In this document: in pieces, positions 22,189 through 36,303 of the stretch
Layout of the letters: each line of letters begins with the position of its first letter
Position numbering within the stretch: the stretch's first letter is position 1
DNA from: Chimaeribacter californicus
Lineage (GTDB): Bacteria > Pseudomonadota > Gammaproteobacteria > Enterobacterales > Enterobacteriaceae
Assembly: GCF_002858675.1 (NCBI RefSeq)
Contig: NZ_PJZF01000016.1
Span: 57,461 to 121,460, forward strand
Reading direction: 5' to 3'
Length of the DNA stretch: 64,000 nt
Made by a program: the position numbers and the translations under genes
Notes under the pieces: model-generated
What the model saw: only the letters and a program-made list of their open reading frames with translations
Database searches by the model: none
What the model was told of the DNA's origin: nothing

Positions 22189-23373
22189 ATGAAAAAAATT
22201 GAAAACCTTCACCTGATGGCCATGCTGATTCTGCTGGTGGCCGTCGGGCAGATGGCGCAAACCATTTATGTGCCGACCATTGCAGCGATCGCCCAGCACT
22301 TTGCCGTCAAACCCGGCGCCGTGCAGCGGGTGATGGCCGCCTATCTGGTGATGTATGGCCTCTCCCAGCTGGTGTATGGCCCGGTGTCTGACCGTATCGG
22401 GCGGCGGCCGGTGATCTTTACCGGGATGCTGATTTTCCTGCTGGGCGCGGCCGGTGCGTTGCTGGCCACCAGCCTGAACGGGCTGATTGTGGCCGGGGCA
22501 GTACAAGGCATGGGCACCGGCGTCGCCGGGGTCATGGCACGCACCATGCCGCGTGACCTCTACGCCGGCAGCGCGCTGCGTCAGGCGAACAGCCTGCTGA
22601 ATATGGGTATTCTGGTCAGCCCGCTGCTGGCCCCGATTATTGGCGGGACGCTGGCGGGCTGGTTTGGCTGGCGTGCCTGTTTCGCCTTTTTGCTGCTGTT
22701 ATGCAGTGGGGTAGCCCTGGCAATGTACCGCGGTCTGCCGGAAACCCGCCCTGCCGGGCAGGCACCGCGGGCGCTGTTCAGCGGCTTTAAACCGTTGCTG
22801 GCCGACGGCAATTTCAGCCGCTATCTGGTGATTCTGATGGGCGCGCTGGCCGGCATCGCGGTGTTTGAGGCGAGCTGTGGCGTGCTGATGGGCGGCGTGC
22901 TGGGGCTGAGCAGCCTGACGGTGAGCATCCTGTTTATCCTGCCGCTGCCGGCCGCCTTCTTTGGTGCCTGGTTTGCCGGCAAGGCGGGTGCCTCATTTCA
23001 CCAGCTGATGTGGTACGCGGTGCTCAGTTGCCTGCTGGCCGGGCTGATGATGTGGCTGCCCGGGTGGTTCGGCATTATGACGATCTGGACGCTGATTATC
23101 CCGGCGGCGCTGTTCTTCTTTGGCGCGGGGATGCTGTTCCCGCTGGCCACCACCGGCGCGATGGAGCCGTTCCCCTATCTGGCGGGCGCGGCCGGGGCAC
23201 TGGTGGGCGGTATGCAGAATATGGGATCGGGGCTGGTGGCCTGGCTTTCGGCCATGCTGCCGCAAACCGGCCAGTTCAGCCTGGGGCTGCTGATGTTCGC
23301 TATGGCGGTATTGATGCTGCTCTGCTGGTGGCCGATGGCGGCCCGGCATCAGGAAGCGGGTGACGCCGCCTGA
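22189..23373 (+). CDS. emrD: Multidrug efflux MFS transporter EmrD
   Basis: Twelve-helix proton-coupled exporter of amphipathic and uncoupler-type drugs. The ATG at 22189 (MKKIENLHL) gives 394 residues, the E. coli length; the TTG at 22168 extends it without reason. Motif A of the drug-resistance MFS group is visible as GPVSDRIGRRPVIFTG between helices 2 and 3, and VMARTMPRDLY after helix 4. Divergent from fpr, convergent with glpX. Confidence 0.95.
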   Translation: MKKIENLHLMAMLILLVAVGQMAQTIYVPTIAAIAQHFAVKPGAVQRVMAAYLVMYGLSQLVYGPVSDRIGRRPVIFTGMLIFLLGAAGALLATSLNGLIVAGAVQGMGTGVAGVMARTMPRDLYAGSALRQANSLLNMGILVSPLLAPIIGGTLAGWFGWRACFAFLLLLCSGVALAMYRGLPETRPAGQAPRALFSGFKPLLADGNFSRYLVILMGALAGIAVFEASCGVLMGGVLGLSSLTVSILFILPLPAAFFGAWFAGKAGASFHQLMWYAVLSCLLAGLMMWLPGWFGIMTIWTLIIPAALFFFGAGMLFPLATTGAMEPFPYLAGAAGALVGGMQNMGSGLVAWLSAMLPQTGQFSLGLLMFAMAVLMLLCWWPMAARHQEAGDAA

Positions 23374-23404
23374 TACCGGACGCGGAAAAGACAGAACGCG
23401 GTGG

Positions 23405-24415
23405 CTACAGGATGTAAGGGTGCAGCGCCGCGTCTTTGCGATCCAGGAAGTGCGTGGAAGTAATGCGGCGGATGGTACGGGATTTGCCGCGAATCAACAG
23501 GGTTTCGGTGGTCGCCATATTGCCCTTACGGCGGATGCCGTCCAGCAAATCGCCTTTGGTGATGCCGGTGGCGGAGAAGATCACATTATCGTTGCGCGCC
23601 ATCTGCTCCAGCGTCAGCACCTGACCGGCTTCAATGCCCATCGCTTTGCAGCGAGCCAGCTCCTGCTCACCGATGCGGCGGTTCTCTTCGCTCTCCCCTT
23701 TGACCTCATGGCGCGGCAGCAGCCGGGCCTGCATGTCACCGTCCAGCGCGCGGATCACCGCCGCAGAGATGACACCCTCCGGCGCGCCGCCGATGCCATA
23801 CATCACATCGACTTCGCTTTCCGGCATACAGGTCAGGATTGACGCGGCCACGTCACCGTCAGGAATGGCAAAGACTTTCACCCCGAGCTGTTGCAGCTTT
23901 TTGATGGTGGCGTCGTGGCGCGGCTTCGCCAGAATGATCACCGTAAGTTCCGCCAGCGGCTTGTTGAGCCGGGCGGCGACATTGCGCAGGTTCTGCTCCA
24001 GCGGCAGAGCCAGATCAATGCTGCCGTGCGCGCCGGGGCCGACTACCAGCTTTTCCATGTACATATCCGGGGCGTGCAGGAAGGTGCCGTGGTCGCCCAC
24101 TGCCAGCACCGCCAACGCGTTGGACTGGCCCATCGCCGTCATGCGCGTGCCTTCAATCGGGTCAACGGCGATGTCTACCGCATCACCCTTGCCGGTACCC
24201 ACTTTCTCACCGATATAGAGCATCGGCGCTTCATCAATTTCACCTTCGCCAATCACAATCCGGCCATCGATCTCCACGTTATTCAGCATGATGCGCATGG
24301 CATGGACGGCGGCACCGTCAGCGGCGTTTTTATCGCCCCGGCCCAGCCATTTATAGCCGGCCAATGCGGCGGCTTCGGTTACACGGGAAAACTCGATGGC
24401 TAATTCACGTTTCAT
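23405..24415 (-). CDS. glpX: Class II fructose-1,6-bisphosphatase
   Basis: Metal-dependent gluconeogenic phosphatase. The 336 residues contain the metal site IVIGEGEIDEAPMLYIGE, the VDPIEGTRMTAMGQ phosphate-binding segment and GIGGAPEGVISAA. Last gene of the glpFKX operon, 114 bp after glpK, with a hairpin in the gap that may lower its expression relative to glpFK. Confidence 0.96.
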   Translation of the reverse strand: MKRELAIEFSRVTEAAALAGYKWLGRGDKNAADGAAVHAMRIMLNNVEIDGRIVIGEGEIDEAPMLYIGEKVGTGKGDAVDIAVDPIEGTRMTAMGQSNALAVLAVGDHGTFLHAPDMYMEKLVVGPGAHGSIDLALPLEQNLRNVAARLNKPLAELTVIILAKPRHDATIKKLQQLGVKVFAIPDGDVAASILTCMPESEVDVMYGIGGAPEGVISAAVIRALDGDMQARLLPRHEVKGESEENRRIGEQELARCKAMGIEAGQVLTLEQMARNDNVIFSATGITKGDLLDGIRRKGNMATTETLLIRGKSRTIRRITSTHFLDRKDAALHPYIL

Positions 24416-24494
24416 GGCAAACCTGTCTGCGGTAAGGAAGATGCGCAGAAGTGTAACACAGGGAAAAGCGGGGCAGGGAACGGGGGCAGGAGAA

Positions 24495-24519
24495 CAGGCT
24501 CCCCGGCAGGGGGAGCCTG
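24495..24519 (-). terminator. Hairpin between glpK and glpX, possible partial terminator
   Basis: Perfect 10-bp stem CAGGCTCCCC / GGGGAGCCTG with a 5-nt loop, 10 bp after the glpK stop; only a weak U-rich stretch (GTTCTCC) follows on the minus strand. Confidence 0.55.
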
Positions 24520-24529
24520 AAGGCAGGGC

Positions 24530-26062
<1,533 letters not shown>

Positions 26063-26084
26063 TTAACCGGGAACGCGTTATTGC

Positions 26085-26930
26085 TTACGCTTTGCGCTGT
26101 GTAGGTTGTGGGGCGGCTTTCTCGTCTGTCACGCACACTTCGCACGGCAGATGGCGACCAATCAGGGCGCGGTAACCAAAGGCACCCAGGGATGCCCCCA
26201 CCAGTGGGCCAAAGATTGGCACCAGGAAATAAGGAATGCTTTGGCCGCCGGTGAAGGCGACTTTGCCCCAGCCCGCCAGGAAGGCGAACAGTTTCGGGCC
26301 GAAATCACGCGCTGGGTTCAGGGCAAAACCGGTCAGCGGGCCCATAGAGCCACCGATCACCGCAATCAGTAAACCAATCAGCAACGGGGCCAGCGGGCCG
26401 CGCGGCACACCATTGCCGTCATCGGTCAGTGCCATGATCAGGCAGACCAGAATGGCAGTGATGACAGTTTCCACAATAAATGCCTGCAAAATCGAGATGT
26501 GCGGGTTAGGGTACGTCGAGAAAATGCCCGCCAGGTCAAGGCTTTCCACGCTGCCGCGGATCATATTGTGGCCCTGTTCATACACAAAGAACAGATTGTA
26601 ATAGAGACCGTAGACCAGGGCGGCGGCACAGAAGGCCCCGGCCACCTGCGCCACAATGTAAGGGGCGACTTTACGGCCATCAAAGCAGGCGAACAGCCAC
26701 AGGGCGATGGTGATCGCCGGGTTGAGGTGGGCACCCGAAATGGCAGCGGTCATGTAAACCGCCATCGCCACGCCCAGGCCCCAGATGACACTGATTTCCC
26801 ACTGCCCGAAGCTGGCTCCGGCCAGTTTCATGGCCGCCACACAGCCGGCGCCGAAGAAGATAATCAGGCCGGTTCCCAGGAATTCGGCGATACATTGGCC
26901 TTTCAGGGTAGTGCTGGTTAATTGGCTCAT
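26085..26930 (-). CDS. glpF: Glycerol facilitator (aquaglyceroporin)
   Basis: Passive channel for glycerol across the inner membrane. The 281 residues equal E. coli GlpF, with six membrane spans and two half-helices carrying the NPA motifs GAHLNPAIT and FALNPARDFGPK, plus the wide-pore arginine after the second NPA. First gene of glpFKX. Confidence 0.97.
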   Translation of the reverse strand: MSQLTSTTLKGQCIAEFLGTGLIIFFGAGCVAAMKLAGASFGQWEISVIWGLGVAMAVYMTAAISGAHLNPAITIALWLFACFDGRKVAPYIVAQVAGAFCAAALVYGLYYNLFFVYEQGHNMIRGSVESLDLAGIFSTYPNPHISILQAFIVETVITAILVCLIMALTDDGNGVPRGPLAPLLIGLLIAVIGGSMGPLTGFALNPARDFGPKLFAFLAGWGKVAFTGGQSIPYFLVPIFGPLVGASLGAFGYRALIGRHLPCEVCVTDEKAAPQPTQRKA

Positions 26931-27009
26931 AGTGAAGTCCTACAGACGGTAAGGTTCATAAGTTATTGTTGGGTCGCCGTGGTGTAACAAAGGTTAATTC
27001 ACTTAAGTG

Positions 27010-27099
27010 CTCATTTTATAAATGAGAACACAATGTGAATTTATCGTTAACGAGCAGAAACGAGAAATAGCGAACTTAAAATGTGTGTGGTGTGTCATA
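27010..27099 (-). promoter_or_regulatory. glpFKX control region: GlpR-like operator and CRP-like site
   Basis: TTATCGTTAACGAGCA at 27041-27056 matches the GlpR consensus TGTTCGATAACGAACA at 12 of 16 positions. TGTGT-N6-TCATA at 27084-27099 resembles a CRP site (TGTGA-N6-TCACA). At 27010-27026 there is a 7-bp inverted repeat CTCATTT / AAATGAG that may be another GlpR half-site pair. This agrees with GlpR repression and CRP activation known in E. coli. The rest of the 549-bp gap to zapB holds only a short direct repeat and no gene I can support. Confidence 0.5.
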
Positions 27100-27299
27100 A
27101 AAATGAGCGAATACGCGTTATTTTCTCGCCATTTTACCCCAATCGCGCATCAGTAAACCGGTCACCTTGCCGTTTCGCTTGAGGCGCCAACGCGGGGCGA
27201 TTTACGCTTTCCCCCCTTCTCCGGCAACCTGCGGTAATAAAATGGCCCCCTGCGCCCGGTTAACGCCGGGATGTGGCTAGACAGCGGCAGACAGGCTAC

Positions 27300-27328
27300 A
27301 TACAATCGGCTTTATTAAATACAATCGG
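27300..27328. repeat. Short direct repeat upstream of zapB
   Basis: ATACAATCGG occurs at 27300-27309 and 27319-27328, each followed by a similar T-rich stretch (TTTATTAA, TTTAATCAA), so the period is 19 bp, close to two helical turns. It lies about 150 bp before zapB and could be a factor-binding pair. Confidence 0.6.
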
Positions 27329-27479
27329 TTTAATCAAGCGGCGCGCCGAGCTGATACAGCCGCAGCGTTTCGAAAAGGGCGCTTGTTTTTCAAAACTAAG
27401 CCGTTTTGCTGCCTCTGCCTCCCCATGGAGCGGACGACACGACAAGATGTACGCCTTACGCACATAAGAGGAATTAAGA

Positions 27480-27719
27480 ATGTCATTTGAAGTTTTTGAG
27501 AGATTAGAAGCGAAAGTTCAGCAGGCGATTGACACCATCACCCTGTTGCAAATGGAAATTGAAGAACTGAAAGAGAAGAACAACACGCTCTCTCAGGAAG
27601 TTCAGAATGCCGGCAGCCACCACGAAATGCTGGTGCGTGAGAATGAGCAGCTGAAGCAAGAGCAGCATGTGTGGCAGGATCGTCTGCGCGCCCTGCTGGG
27701 AAAAATGGAAGAGGTCTGA
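27480..27719 (+). CDS. zapB: Cell division protein ZapB
   Basis: Small coiled-coil protein that links FtsZ-ZapA rings and the MatP-Ter region. The 79 residues are one heptad-rich helix ([34 protein letters not shown]), nearly identical to E. coli. AGAGGAAT precedes the ATG. Confidence 0.96.
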   Translation: MSFEVFERLEAKVQQAIDTITLLQMEIEELKEKNNTLSQEVQNAGSHHEMLVRENEQLKQEQHVWQDRLRALLGKMEEV

Positions 27720-27764
27720 TCCCCTCGCACCCGGCGCACGCCGCAAGGGTGTAAAGTCAGAACG

Positions 27765-27792
27765 AAAAAGGCACTCCGCAGAGTGCCTTTTT
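27765..27792. terminator. Bidirectional terminator between zapB and rraA
   Basis: AAAAA, stem GGCACTC / GAGTGCC with a CGCA loop, then TTTTT; symmetrical, so it can serve both convergent genes. Confidence 0.9.
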
Positions 27793-27822
27793 GTTGCCCG
27801 GCGTTAACGCCCCGGACGCGGG

Positions 27823-29332
<1,510 letters not shown>

Positions 29333-29360
29333 GATTCGCTTTTGTCCGGAGGGAATACCA

Positions 29361-29390
29361 TAAAAAAACAGGGAGGCCGAAGCCTCCCTG
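29361..29390 (-). terminator. Terminator after hslU
   Basis: Stem CAGGGAGGC / GCCTCCCTG with a tetraloop; on the minus strand it is followed by seven T. It separates hslVU from menA. Confidence 0.9.
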
Positions 29391-29417
29391 CAAATAGTAT
29401 GGGATTATGGACGCGAA

Positions 29418-30770
29418 TTACAGGATAAAACGGCTCAAATCTTCATCGGCCACCAGCTGATCCAGGTGTTTCCCGACGTAGTCCGCATCAATAGAGAACG
29501 CTTCACCGCTTTTCTCGCTCGCGTCATAGGAGATATCTTCCATCAGACGCTCAAGCACTGTGTGCAGGCGGCGCGCACCGATGTTTTCGGTGGTTTCATT
29601 GACCTGCCAGGCCGCTTCAGCGATACGGCGGATGCCGTCTTCGGTAAAGGAGACCGTCACGCCTTCTGTCGCCATCAGCGCTTTATACTGCTCGGTCAGC
29701 GAAGCACTTGGCTCGGTGAGGATGCGTTCGAAATCGCTGGTCGACAGCGCCTGAAGCTCCACGCGGATCGGCAGGCGACCCTGCAGTTCCGGGATCAGGT
29801 CAGCCGGGCTGGCCGTCTGGAACGCGCCGGACGCGATGAACAGGATGTGGTCGGTTTTCACCATGCCGTGCTTGGTGGAGACGGTGCAGCCTTCCACCAG
29901 CGGCAGCAGGTCACGCTGTACGCCTTCACGGGAGACATCCGGGCCGGAGCCCTGGCCGCCGCGCTTACAGATTTTGTCGATCTCATCGATAAACACGATG
30001 CCGTGCTGCTCAACCGCTTCAATCGCCTGCTCTTTCAGCTCTTCCGGGTTCACCAGTTTCGCCGCTTCCTCTTCGACCAGCAGCTTGAAGGCTTCTTTGA
30101 TCTTGATTTTGCGTGGTTTCTGCTTCTGGCCGGCCAGGTTCTGGAACATGGACTGAAGCTGGTTGGTCATCTCTTCCATGCCCGGAGGTGCCATGATTTC
30201 AACGCCCATCGGCGCAGCCGCCAGATCGATTTCGATCTCTTTGTCGTCAAGCTGGCCTTCACGCAGTTTCTTGCGGAATGCCTGACGCGCGGCGGACGGC
30301 TCCTGGTGCTCATCCGGCACGCCCCAGTTGTTTTTCGCCGGCGGCACCAGCACATCCAGGATGCGGTCTTCCGCCAGTTCTTCCGCGCGGTGGCGGTTTT
30401 TGTCGATCGATTGCAGGCGCACCATTTTCACGGCGGCATCGGTCAGATCGCGGATGATGGAATCCACTTCTTTACCCACATAGCCCACTTCGGTGAACTT
30501 GGTGGCTTCAACTTTGATGAACGGCGCATTGGCCAGTTTCGCCAGGCGACGGGCAATTTCGGTTTTACCGACACCGGTGGGGCCTATCATCAGAATGTTT
30601 TTCGGGGTGACTTCATGGCGCAGCGCTTCATCCAGCTGCATCCGGCGCCAGCGGTTACGCAGGGCGATGGCAACGGCACGCTTTGCTTTGTCCTGGCCGA
30701 TGATGTAGCTGTCCAGCTCGCTGACAATCTCGCGTGGGGTCATTTCAGACCGTTGGGTCATGGTAGACAT
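29418..30770 (-). CDS. hslU: ATPase subunit HslU of the HslVU protease
   Basis: AAA+ unfoldase that feeds substrates to HslV. Walker A is GPTGVGKTE, Walker [10 protein letters not shown], the pore loop GYVG; the I domain includes the [17 protein letters not shown] stretch, and the C-terminal LSRFIL inserts into HslV to activate it. The first ATG gives 450 residues, seven more than E. coli; ATGs at 30761 and 30743 are alternatives, but GGA in the hslV-hslU gap fits the first. Only 12 bp after hslV. Confidence 0.97.
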   Translation of the reverse strand: MSTMTQRSEMTPREIVSELDSYIIGQDKAKRAVAIALRNRWRRMQLDEALRHEVTPKNILMIGPTGVGKTEIARRLAKLANAPFIKVEATKFTEVGYVGKEVDSIIRDLTDAAVKMVRLQSIDKNRHRAEELAEDRILDVLVPPAKNNWGVPDEHQEPSAARQAFRKKLREGQLDDKEIEIDLAAAPMGVEIMAPPGMEEMTNQLQSMFQNLAGQKQKPRKIKIKEAFKLLVEEEAAKLVNPEELKEQAIEAVEQHGIVFIDEIDKICKRGGQGSGPDVSREGVQRDLLPLVEGCTVSTKHGMVKTDHILFIASGAFQTASPADLIPELQGRLPIRVELQALSTSDFERILTEPSASLTEQYKALMATEGVTVSFTEDGIRRIAEAAWQVNETTENIGARRLHTVLERLMEDISYDASEKSGEAFSIDADYVGKHLDQLVADEDLSRFIL

Positions 30771-30782
30771 AGTATTCGGTCC

Positions 30783-31313
30783 TTACGCTTTGGAAGGCAA
30801 TTCTTCAATAGTATGGAATTGGTTGGTATAGATGCAGATATCACCTGCAATACCCAGGGATTTTTCCACGATGTCACGGGCACCCAGCTCGGTATTTTCC
30901 AGCAGGGCGCGGGCCGCTGATTGGGCGTAAGGGCCGCCGGAACCAATGGCAATCAAATCATTCTCAGGCTGGATCACGTCACCGTTCCCGGTGATGATCA
31001 GCGATGCATTCTCGTCCGCCACGGCCAGCAGGGCTTCCAGGCGGCGCAGCATACGGTCAGTACGCCAGTCTTTCGCCAGCTCCACGGCCGCTTTGACCAG
31101 ATGGCCCTGGTGCATTTCAAGTTTGCGCTCAAACAGTTCAAACAGGGTAAACGCATCGGCGGTGCCGCCGGCAAAACCGGCAATCACTTTGTCATTGTAC
31201 AGACGGCGCACTTTACGCACGTTGCCCTTCATGACGGTATTTCCCAGGGTTGCCTGGCCATCGCCACCAATTACGACCTGGCCATTACGGCGCACACTTA
31301 CAATTGTTGTCAC
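30783..31313 (-). CDS. hslV: Peptidase subunit HslV of the HslVU protease
   Basis: Proteasome-like threonine peptidase. The start is GTG at 31311-31313 with GAGGG 7 bases before, giving 176 residues; removal of the first residue exposes the catalytic threonine of [10 protein letters not shown]. Also seen are [20 protein letters not shown] and [17 protein letters not shown]. First gene of hslVU; a sigma-32 type promoter and leader hairpin lie upstream. Confidence 0.97.
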   Translation of the reverse strand: MTTIVSVRRNGQVVIGGDGQATLGNTVMKGNVRKVRRLYNDKVIAGFAGGTADAFTLFELFERKLEMHQGHLVKAAVELAKDWRTDRMLRRLEALLAVADENASLIITGNGDVIQPENDLIAIGSGGPYAQSAARALLENTELGARDIVEKSLGIAGDICIYTNQFHTIEELPSKA

Positions 31314-31343
31314 GAGCAAACCCTCGTTGCAGTCAGAAAAGAT

Positions 31344-31375
31344 CCCCGGACCGGGGCATCAACACCGGTCCGGGG
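31344..31375 (-). promoter_or_regulatory. Leader hairpin of hslVU mRNA
   Basis: Perfect 11-bp inverted repeat CCCCGGACCGG / CCGGTCCGGGG with a 10-nt loop, between the sigma-32 type promoter and the hslV start. E. coli hslVU is known to have a stabilising inverted repeat in its leader; this looks like the counterpart. It might also end transcription from ftsN, since ATCTTTTC follows on the minus strand. Confidence 0.65.
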
Positions 31376-31389
31376 CATATTGAGAATAG

Positions 31390-31417
31390 AGATGGGGGAG
31401 GATTGTGGCTTTTCAAC
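31390..31417 (-). promoter_or_regulatory. Sigma-32 type heat-shock promoter of hslVU
   Basis: On the minus strand, GTTGAA at 31412-31417 and CCCCATCT at 31390-31397, spaced 14 bp, match the sigma-32 consensus CTTGAA and CCCCATnT. The -35 overlaps the end of ftsN. HslVU is a heat-shock operon in E. coli. Confidence 0.82.
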
Positions 31418-32258
31418 CCCCGGCTGCAAGGGGAATGCAGCCGGACATACCTACGCCGCGCAGGCGCTGTAAAGACTTATCCGCCGCAGCACGGGAGCTG
31501 TAAGGCCCGAGCACCACGCGGTTCCAGCCGCCATTGGCGGTGATGCGGCTTTCAATGCCCTCAAAGGCCAGCTGCGCACGGATAGACTCCGCCTGGTCGC
31601 CGGTGCGGAAGGAACCGCACTGCACCATCCAGCGCTGGGGCTTCTCTTTCTCTTTCGGCTTCTCTGCCTTCGGCTGCACCGCTGTGACCGGCGCTGCAGG
31701 CTGCACCGGCGCGCTTTGGGGGCGCGGCACGGTTTTCGGCGGCTGCGGCTGTACCGGCTGCTGGCGCGGCAGGCTGTTGGTCACCGGCGGCATCCGGGTG
31801 GTGGCCGGGGTGTGCGTGCTCTGGGACGGATCGTTATACGGCACCTCAGAGAGCTGCGTCGGCTGCTGGCGCATGTCGGCCTGCATCTGTTCCAGCAACT
31901 GGCGCTGCTCCGGCGTCAGTTCCGTCTGCGATTTCACTTCACCGCCGGCGGTAGGTTCCGTCGGGGACTGCACGCCGATCTGCCGGTTTTCCAGCTCTTT
32001 GATGTAACGCCAGCGCTCTTCCGGCTTCGGCGGCAATCCGTTGCCCGGATGGGCAGGGTGCGCCGGCAGCAGCGGTGCCGCATCCTCTGACTTATTGTGC
32101 GTGATGAAATAGAGGCCACCGATAAATGTCACCAGAACCGCGACGGCCAGTGCCACCATCGTTTTGGAGATACCCGGAGAACTGCTTTTTTTCTTCCGGC
32201 CGGGGGCTTTCCGCCGCGCTCCTGCGCGCCCACGGCTTACATAGTCTCTCTGTGCCAC
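31413..32258 (-). CDS. ftsN: Cell division protein FtsN
   Basis: Late divisome protein that triggers septal peptidoglycan synthesis. Cytoplasmic N-terminus with basic residues (RAGARRKAPGRKKKS), one transmembrane segment (about 33-53, MVALAVAVLVTFIGGLYFIT), the essential periplasmic region GNGLPPKPEERWRYIKELE, a Pro/Gln-rich linker, and a C-terminal SPOR domain (RWMVQCGSFRT to IPLAAGG) that binds denuded glycan. The start is GTG, as in E. coli. At 281 residues it is shorter than E. coli FtsN (319), the difference lying in the linker. 65 bp after cytR on the same strand. Confidence 0.96.
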   Translation of the reverse strand: MAQRDYVSRGRAGARRKAPGRKKKSSSPGISKTMVALAVAVLVTFIGGLYFITHNKSEDAAPLLPAHPAHPGNGLPPKPEERWRYIKELENRQIGVQSPTEPTAGGEVKSQTELTPEQRQLLEQMQADMRQQPTQLSEVPYNDPSQSTHTPATTRMPPVTNSLPRQQPVQPQPPKTVPRPQSAPVQPAAPVTAVQPKAEKPKEKEKPQRWMVQCGSFRTGDQAESIRAQLAFEGIESRITANGGWNRVVLGPYSSRAAADKSLQRLRGVGMSGCIPLAAGG

Positions 32259-32323
32259 TATCGTTTCGCTGTGTCGTGATGAAGAATGAAGTCGGTCATG
32301 TTACTGAACCCTAAAATGTTTGA

Positions 32324-33352
32324 CTAGCGCTTAGGCGCTGCGGTGCTGCCGCGAACCACCAATTCACTGTCGAGCAGCCGTGAGCCGCTTTGTACCGCAT
32401 GACCCTGCAACTGTTCAAGCAATAGCAGCATCGCCTGGCGCCCGAGCTGGAACCGCGGCTGGGCCACTGTGGTCAGTGGTGGGTCACTGTACTGGCAGAG
32501 TTTGATGTCATCAAAGCCGACCAGCGACACATCGTAAGGCACACGCAGGCCCAGTTTTTTCGCCTGGGAGAGTGCGCCCATCGCCATGATGTCGTTATGG
32601 CAGAAGATGGCGGTTGGTGGTTTCGGCAACGCCATCAGCGTGCCCAGCGCCTGCGCGCCGGCTTCGTAGCTGAAGTCCCCGCGCACAATATAGTGGCTCT
32701 CCACCGGCAGGTTATTGCGGCGCAGCGCCTGAATATAGCCTTGCAGCCGGTAATGGCACAGCGGCATTTTTTCCGGCCCGGCAATGCAGGCGATGCGCTG
32801 GTGCCCGAGGCGGTGCAGGTAGTGTACTGCCTCAAACGCGGCGGTCAGGTTGTCAATGTGTACGGTCGGCAGCTCCAGCTCGGGCGCGAACTCATTGGCC
32901 ATCACCATCGGCGGCAGGTTGCGCTGCTCCTCTTTGCTGGCATCGAACGGCAGGTTGGAGCCGAGCAGCAGCATCCCGTCAATCTGCTTGGTGATGATCA
33001 GGTTAATGAAGGTGCGCTCCTCCTGCTGCTGCTGGGCGCAGTCACCAATCAGCACCAGGTAACCATTTTCCGCTGCGGTGCGCTCCACGCCCTGGATCAC
33101 ATCGGCAAAGAACGGGTCGCTGATGTCCGGGACAATCACCAGAATCGTACGGGATTCACTGCGTTTGATGTTGCGGGAGAGGGCGTGGGGGGAATAGCCG
33201 ACAGCCAGTACCGCCTGTTCAACCTTTTGCCGGGTCGGGGCGGAGACTTTTTCGGGGTTCATGAGGGCGCGCGACACAGTGGCGGTGGATACACCGGCCA
33301 TCTCGGCAACGTCCTTCATGGTCGCCATCGGTATTTCTTTTTTTAATTCCAA
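32324..33352 (-). CDS. cytR: LacI-family repressor CytR
   Basis: Repressor of nucleoside uptake and catabolism that acts together with CRP and is relieved by cytidine. N-terminal HTH: ATMKDVAEMAGVSTATVSRA, then the hinge and a periplasmic-binding-like core with MVMANEFAPELELPTVHIDN and GPEKMPLCHYRLQGY, very close to E. coli. The start is TTG at 33350-33352 with GGAGAG 7 bases before, giving 342 residues; ATG at 33328 would lose 8. Lies between priA and ftsN as in E. coli. Confidence 0.95.
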   Translation of the reverse strand: MELKKEIPMATMKDVAEMAGVSTATVSRALMNPEKVSAPTRQKVEQAVLAVGYSPHALSRNIKRSESRTILVIVPDISDPFFADVIQGVERTAAENGYLVLIGDCAQQQQEERTFINLIITKQIDGMLLLGSNLPFDASKEEQRNLPPMVMANEFAPELELPTVHIDNLTAAFEAVHYLHRLGHQRIACIAGPEKMPLCHYRLQGYIQALRRNNLPVESHYIVRGDFSYEAGAQALGTLMALPKPPTAIFCHNDIMAMGALSQAKKLGLRVPYDVSLVGFDDIKLCQYSDPPLTTVAQPRFQLGRQAMLLLLEQLQGHAVQSGSRLLDSELVVRGSTAAPKR

Positions 33353-33494
33353 CGCGTCTCTCCTTGCACAGGCGGCAGGCCGGTGCCACTACCTGGAAAA
33401 TCATGATGCTGAGCCATTGTCGGCAGGCAACGTGTCATTTGGTGGTACATGCCTGGTTCCCTGAGGCTGACAGCGTATCTGTTTTGGGTGCATA

Positions 33495-33526
33495 CCTAAC
33501 CACATTCTAAACAGATTGTGGTTAGG
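33495..33526. promoter_or_regulatory. 10-bp inverted repeat upstream of cytR, role unknown
   Basis: Perfect arms CCTAACCACA / TGTGGTTAGG around 12 nt, 142 bp before the cytR start in the priA-cytR gap. No U-run follows, so an operator or mRNA hairpin is as likely as a terminator. A second short IR, GCTACC / GGTAGC then six T at 33580-33614, lies nearer to priA. Confidence 0.6.
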
Positions 33527-33639
33527 ATTTATTACCTAATTTGCATGAAAAGTGTGAGCAGTGAAGACTTTTTCGATGTGCTACCCAACTCCGGCACTGG
33601 CCGGTAGCTTTTTTCCACCGCAGGGTTATCGTTCTGCGG

Positions 33640-35853
<2,214 letters not shown>

Positions 35854-35906
35854 TTAAAAAATGTCGGAATAGTGTACACTGTGTGCCTCAAAATGTGTGG
35901 ATGCGT

Positions 35907-35967
35907 TTGCATCGGCCGATGGGTTTCTGTATGATTCGCCGCCTTTGATACATTTTGATGTATCAAA
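35907..35967 (+). promoter_or_regulatory. rpmE promoter followed by a perfect palindrome
   Basis: TTGCAT at 35907-35912 and TATGAT at 35930-35935, spaced 17 bp, form a good sigma-70 promoter. Starting 9 bp later, 35944-35967 is a perfect 10-bp inverted repeat, TTTGATACAT / ATGTATCAAA, with a TTTG loop, placed where transcription should begin. It could be an operator or a 5'-end hairpin. rpmE is autoregulated through its leader in E. coli; whether this element takes part is unknown. Confidence 0.65.
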
Positions 35968-36044
35968 ACCTAACTTTATCCACTACGCGTGGTGTCTGGC
36001 AAAACAGGGCTGGATAGCGACGCGGCCTTAACTGAGGTTTTCCC

Positions 36045-36260
36045 ATGAAACAAGGTATCCACCCAAAATACGATTTCGTTACCATCACTTGTACTTGCGG
36101 TAACGTGATCAAAACCCGTTCCACTATGGGTCACGATCTGAACCTGGACGTGTGCAGCGCATGCCACCCGTTCTATACTGGTAAGCAACGTGACGTGGCT
36201 ACCGGTGGTCGTGTTGACCGCTTCAACAAGCGTTTCAGCGTACCGGGCGCTAAGAAGTAA
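36045..36260 (+). CDS. rpmE: 50S ribosomal protein L31 (zinc-binding form)
   Basis: Forms part of the intersubunit bridge B1b. The 71 residues have the four zinc cysteines C16, C18, C37 and C40 (TCTCGN and VCSACH), so this is the C+ form, usually replaced by YkgM under zinc shortage. TGAGG precedes the ATG. Confidence 0.97.
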   Translation: MKQGIHPKYDFVTITCTCGNVIKTRSTMGHDLNLDVCSACHPFYTGKQRDVATGGRVDRFNKRFSVPGAKK

Positions 36261-36277
36261 TTACTGCCCGTACGACG

Positions 36278-36303
36278 AAAAAGGCGCCTTTGGGCGCCTT
36301 TTT
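36278..36303 (+). terminator. Terminator after rpmE
   Basis: AAAAA, stem GGCGCC / GGCGCC with a TTTG loop, then TTTTT. Confidence 0.9.

Noticed and set aside
27273..27467. 64-codon open frame before zapB
   Set aside because: No ribosome site, low-complexity start, and it spans the likely zapB promoter region.
29466..30920. 484-codon open frame opposite hslU and hslV
   Set aside because: Entirely antisense to conserved hslVU; composition typical of a complement frame, no ribosome site or family resemblance.
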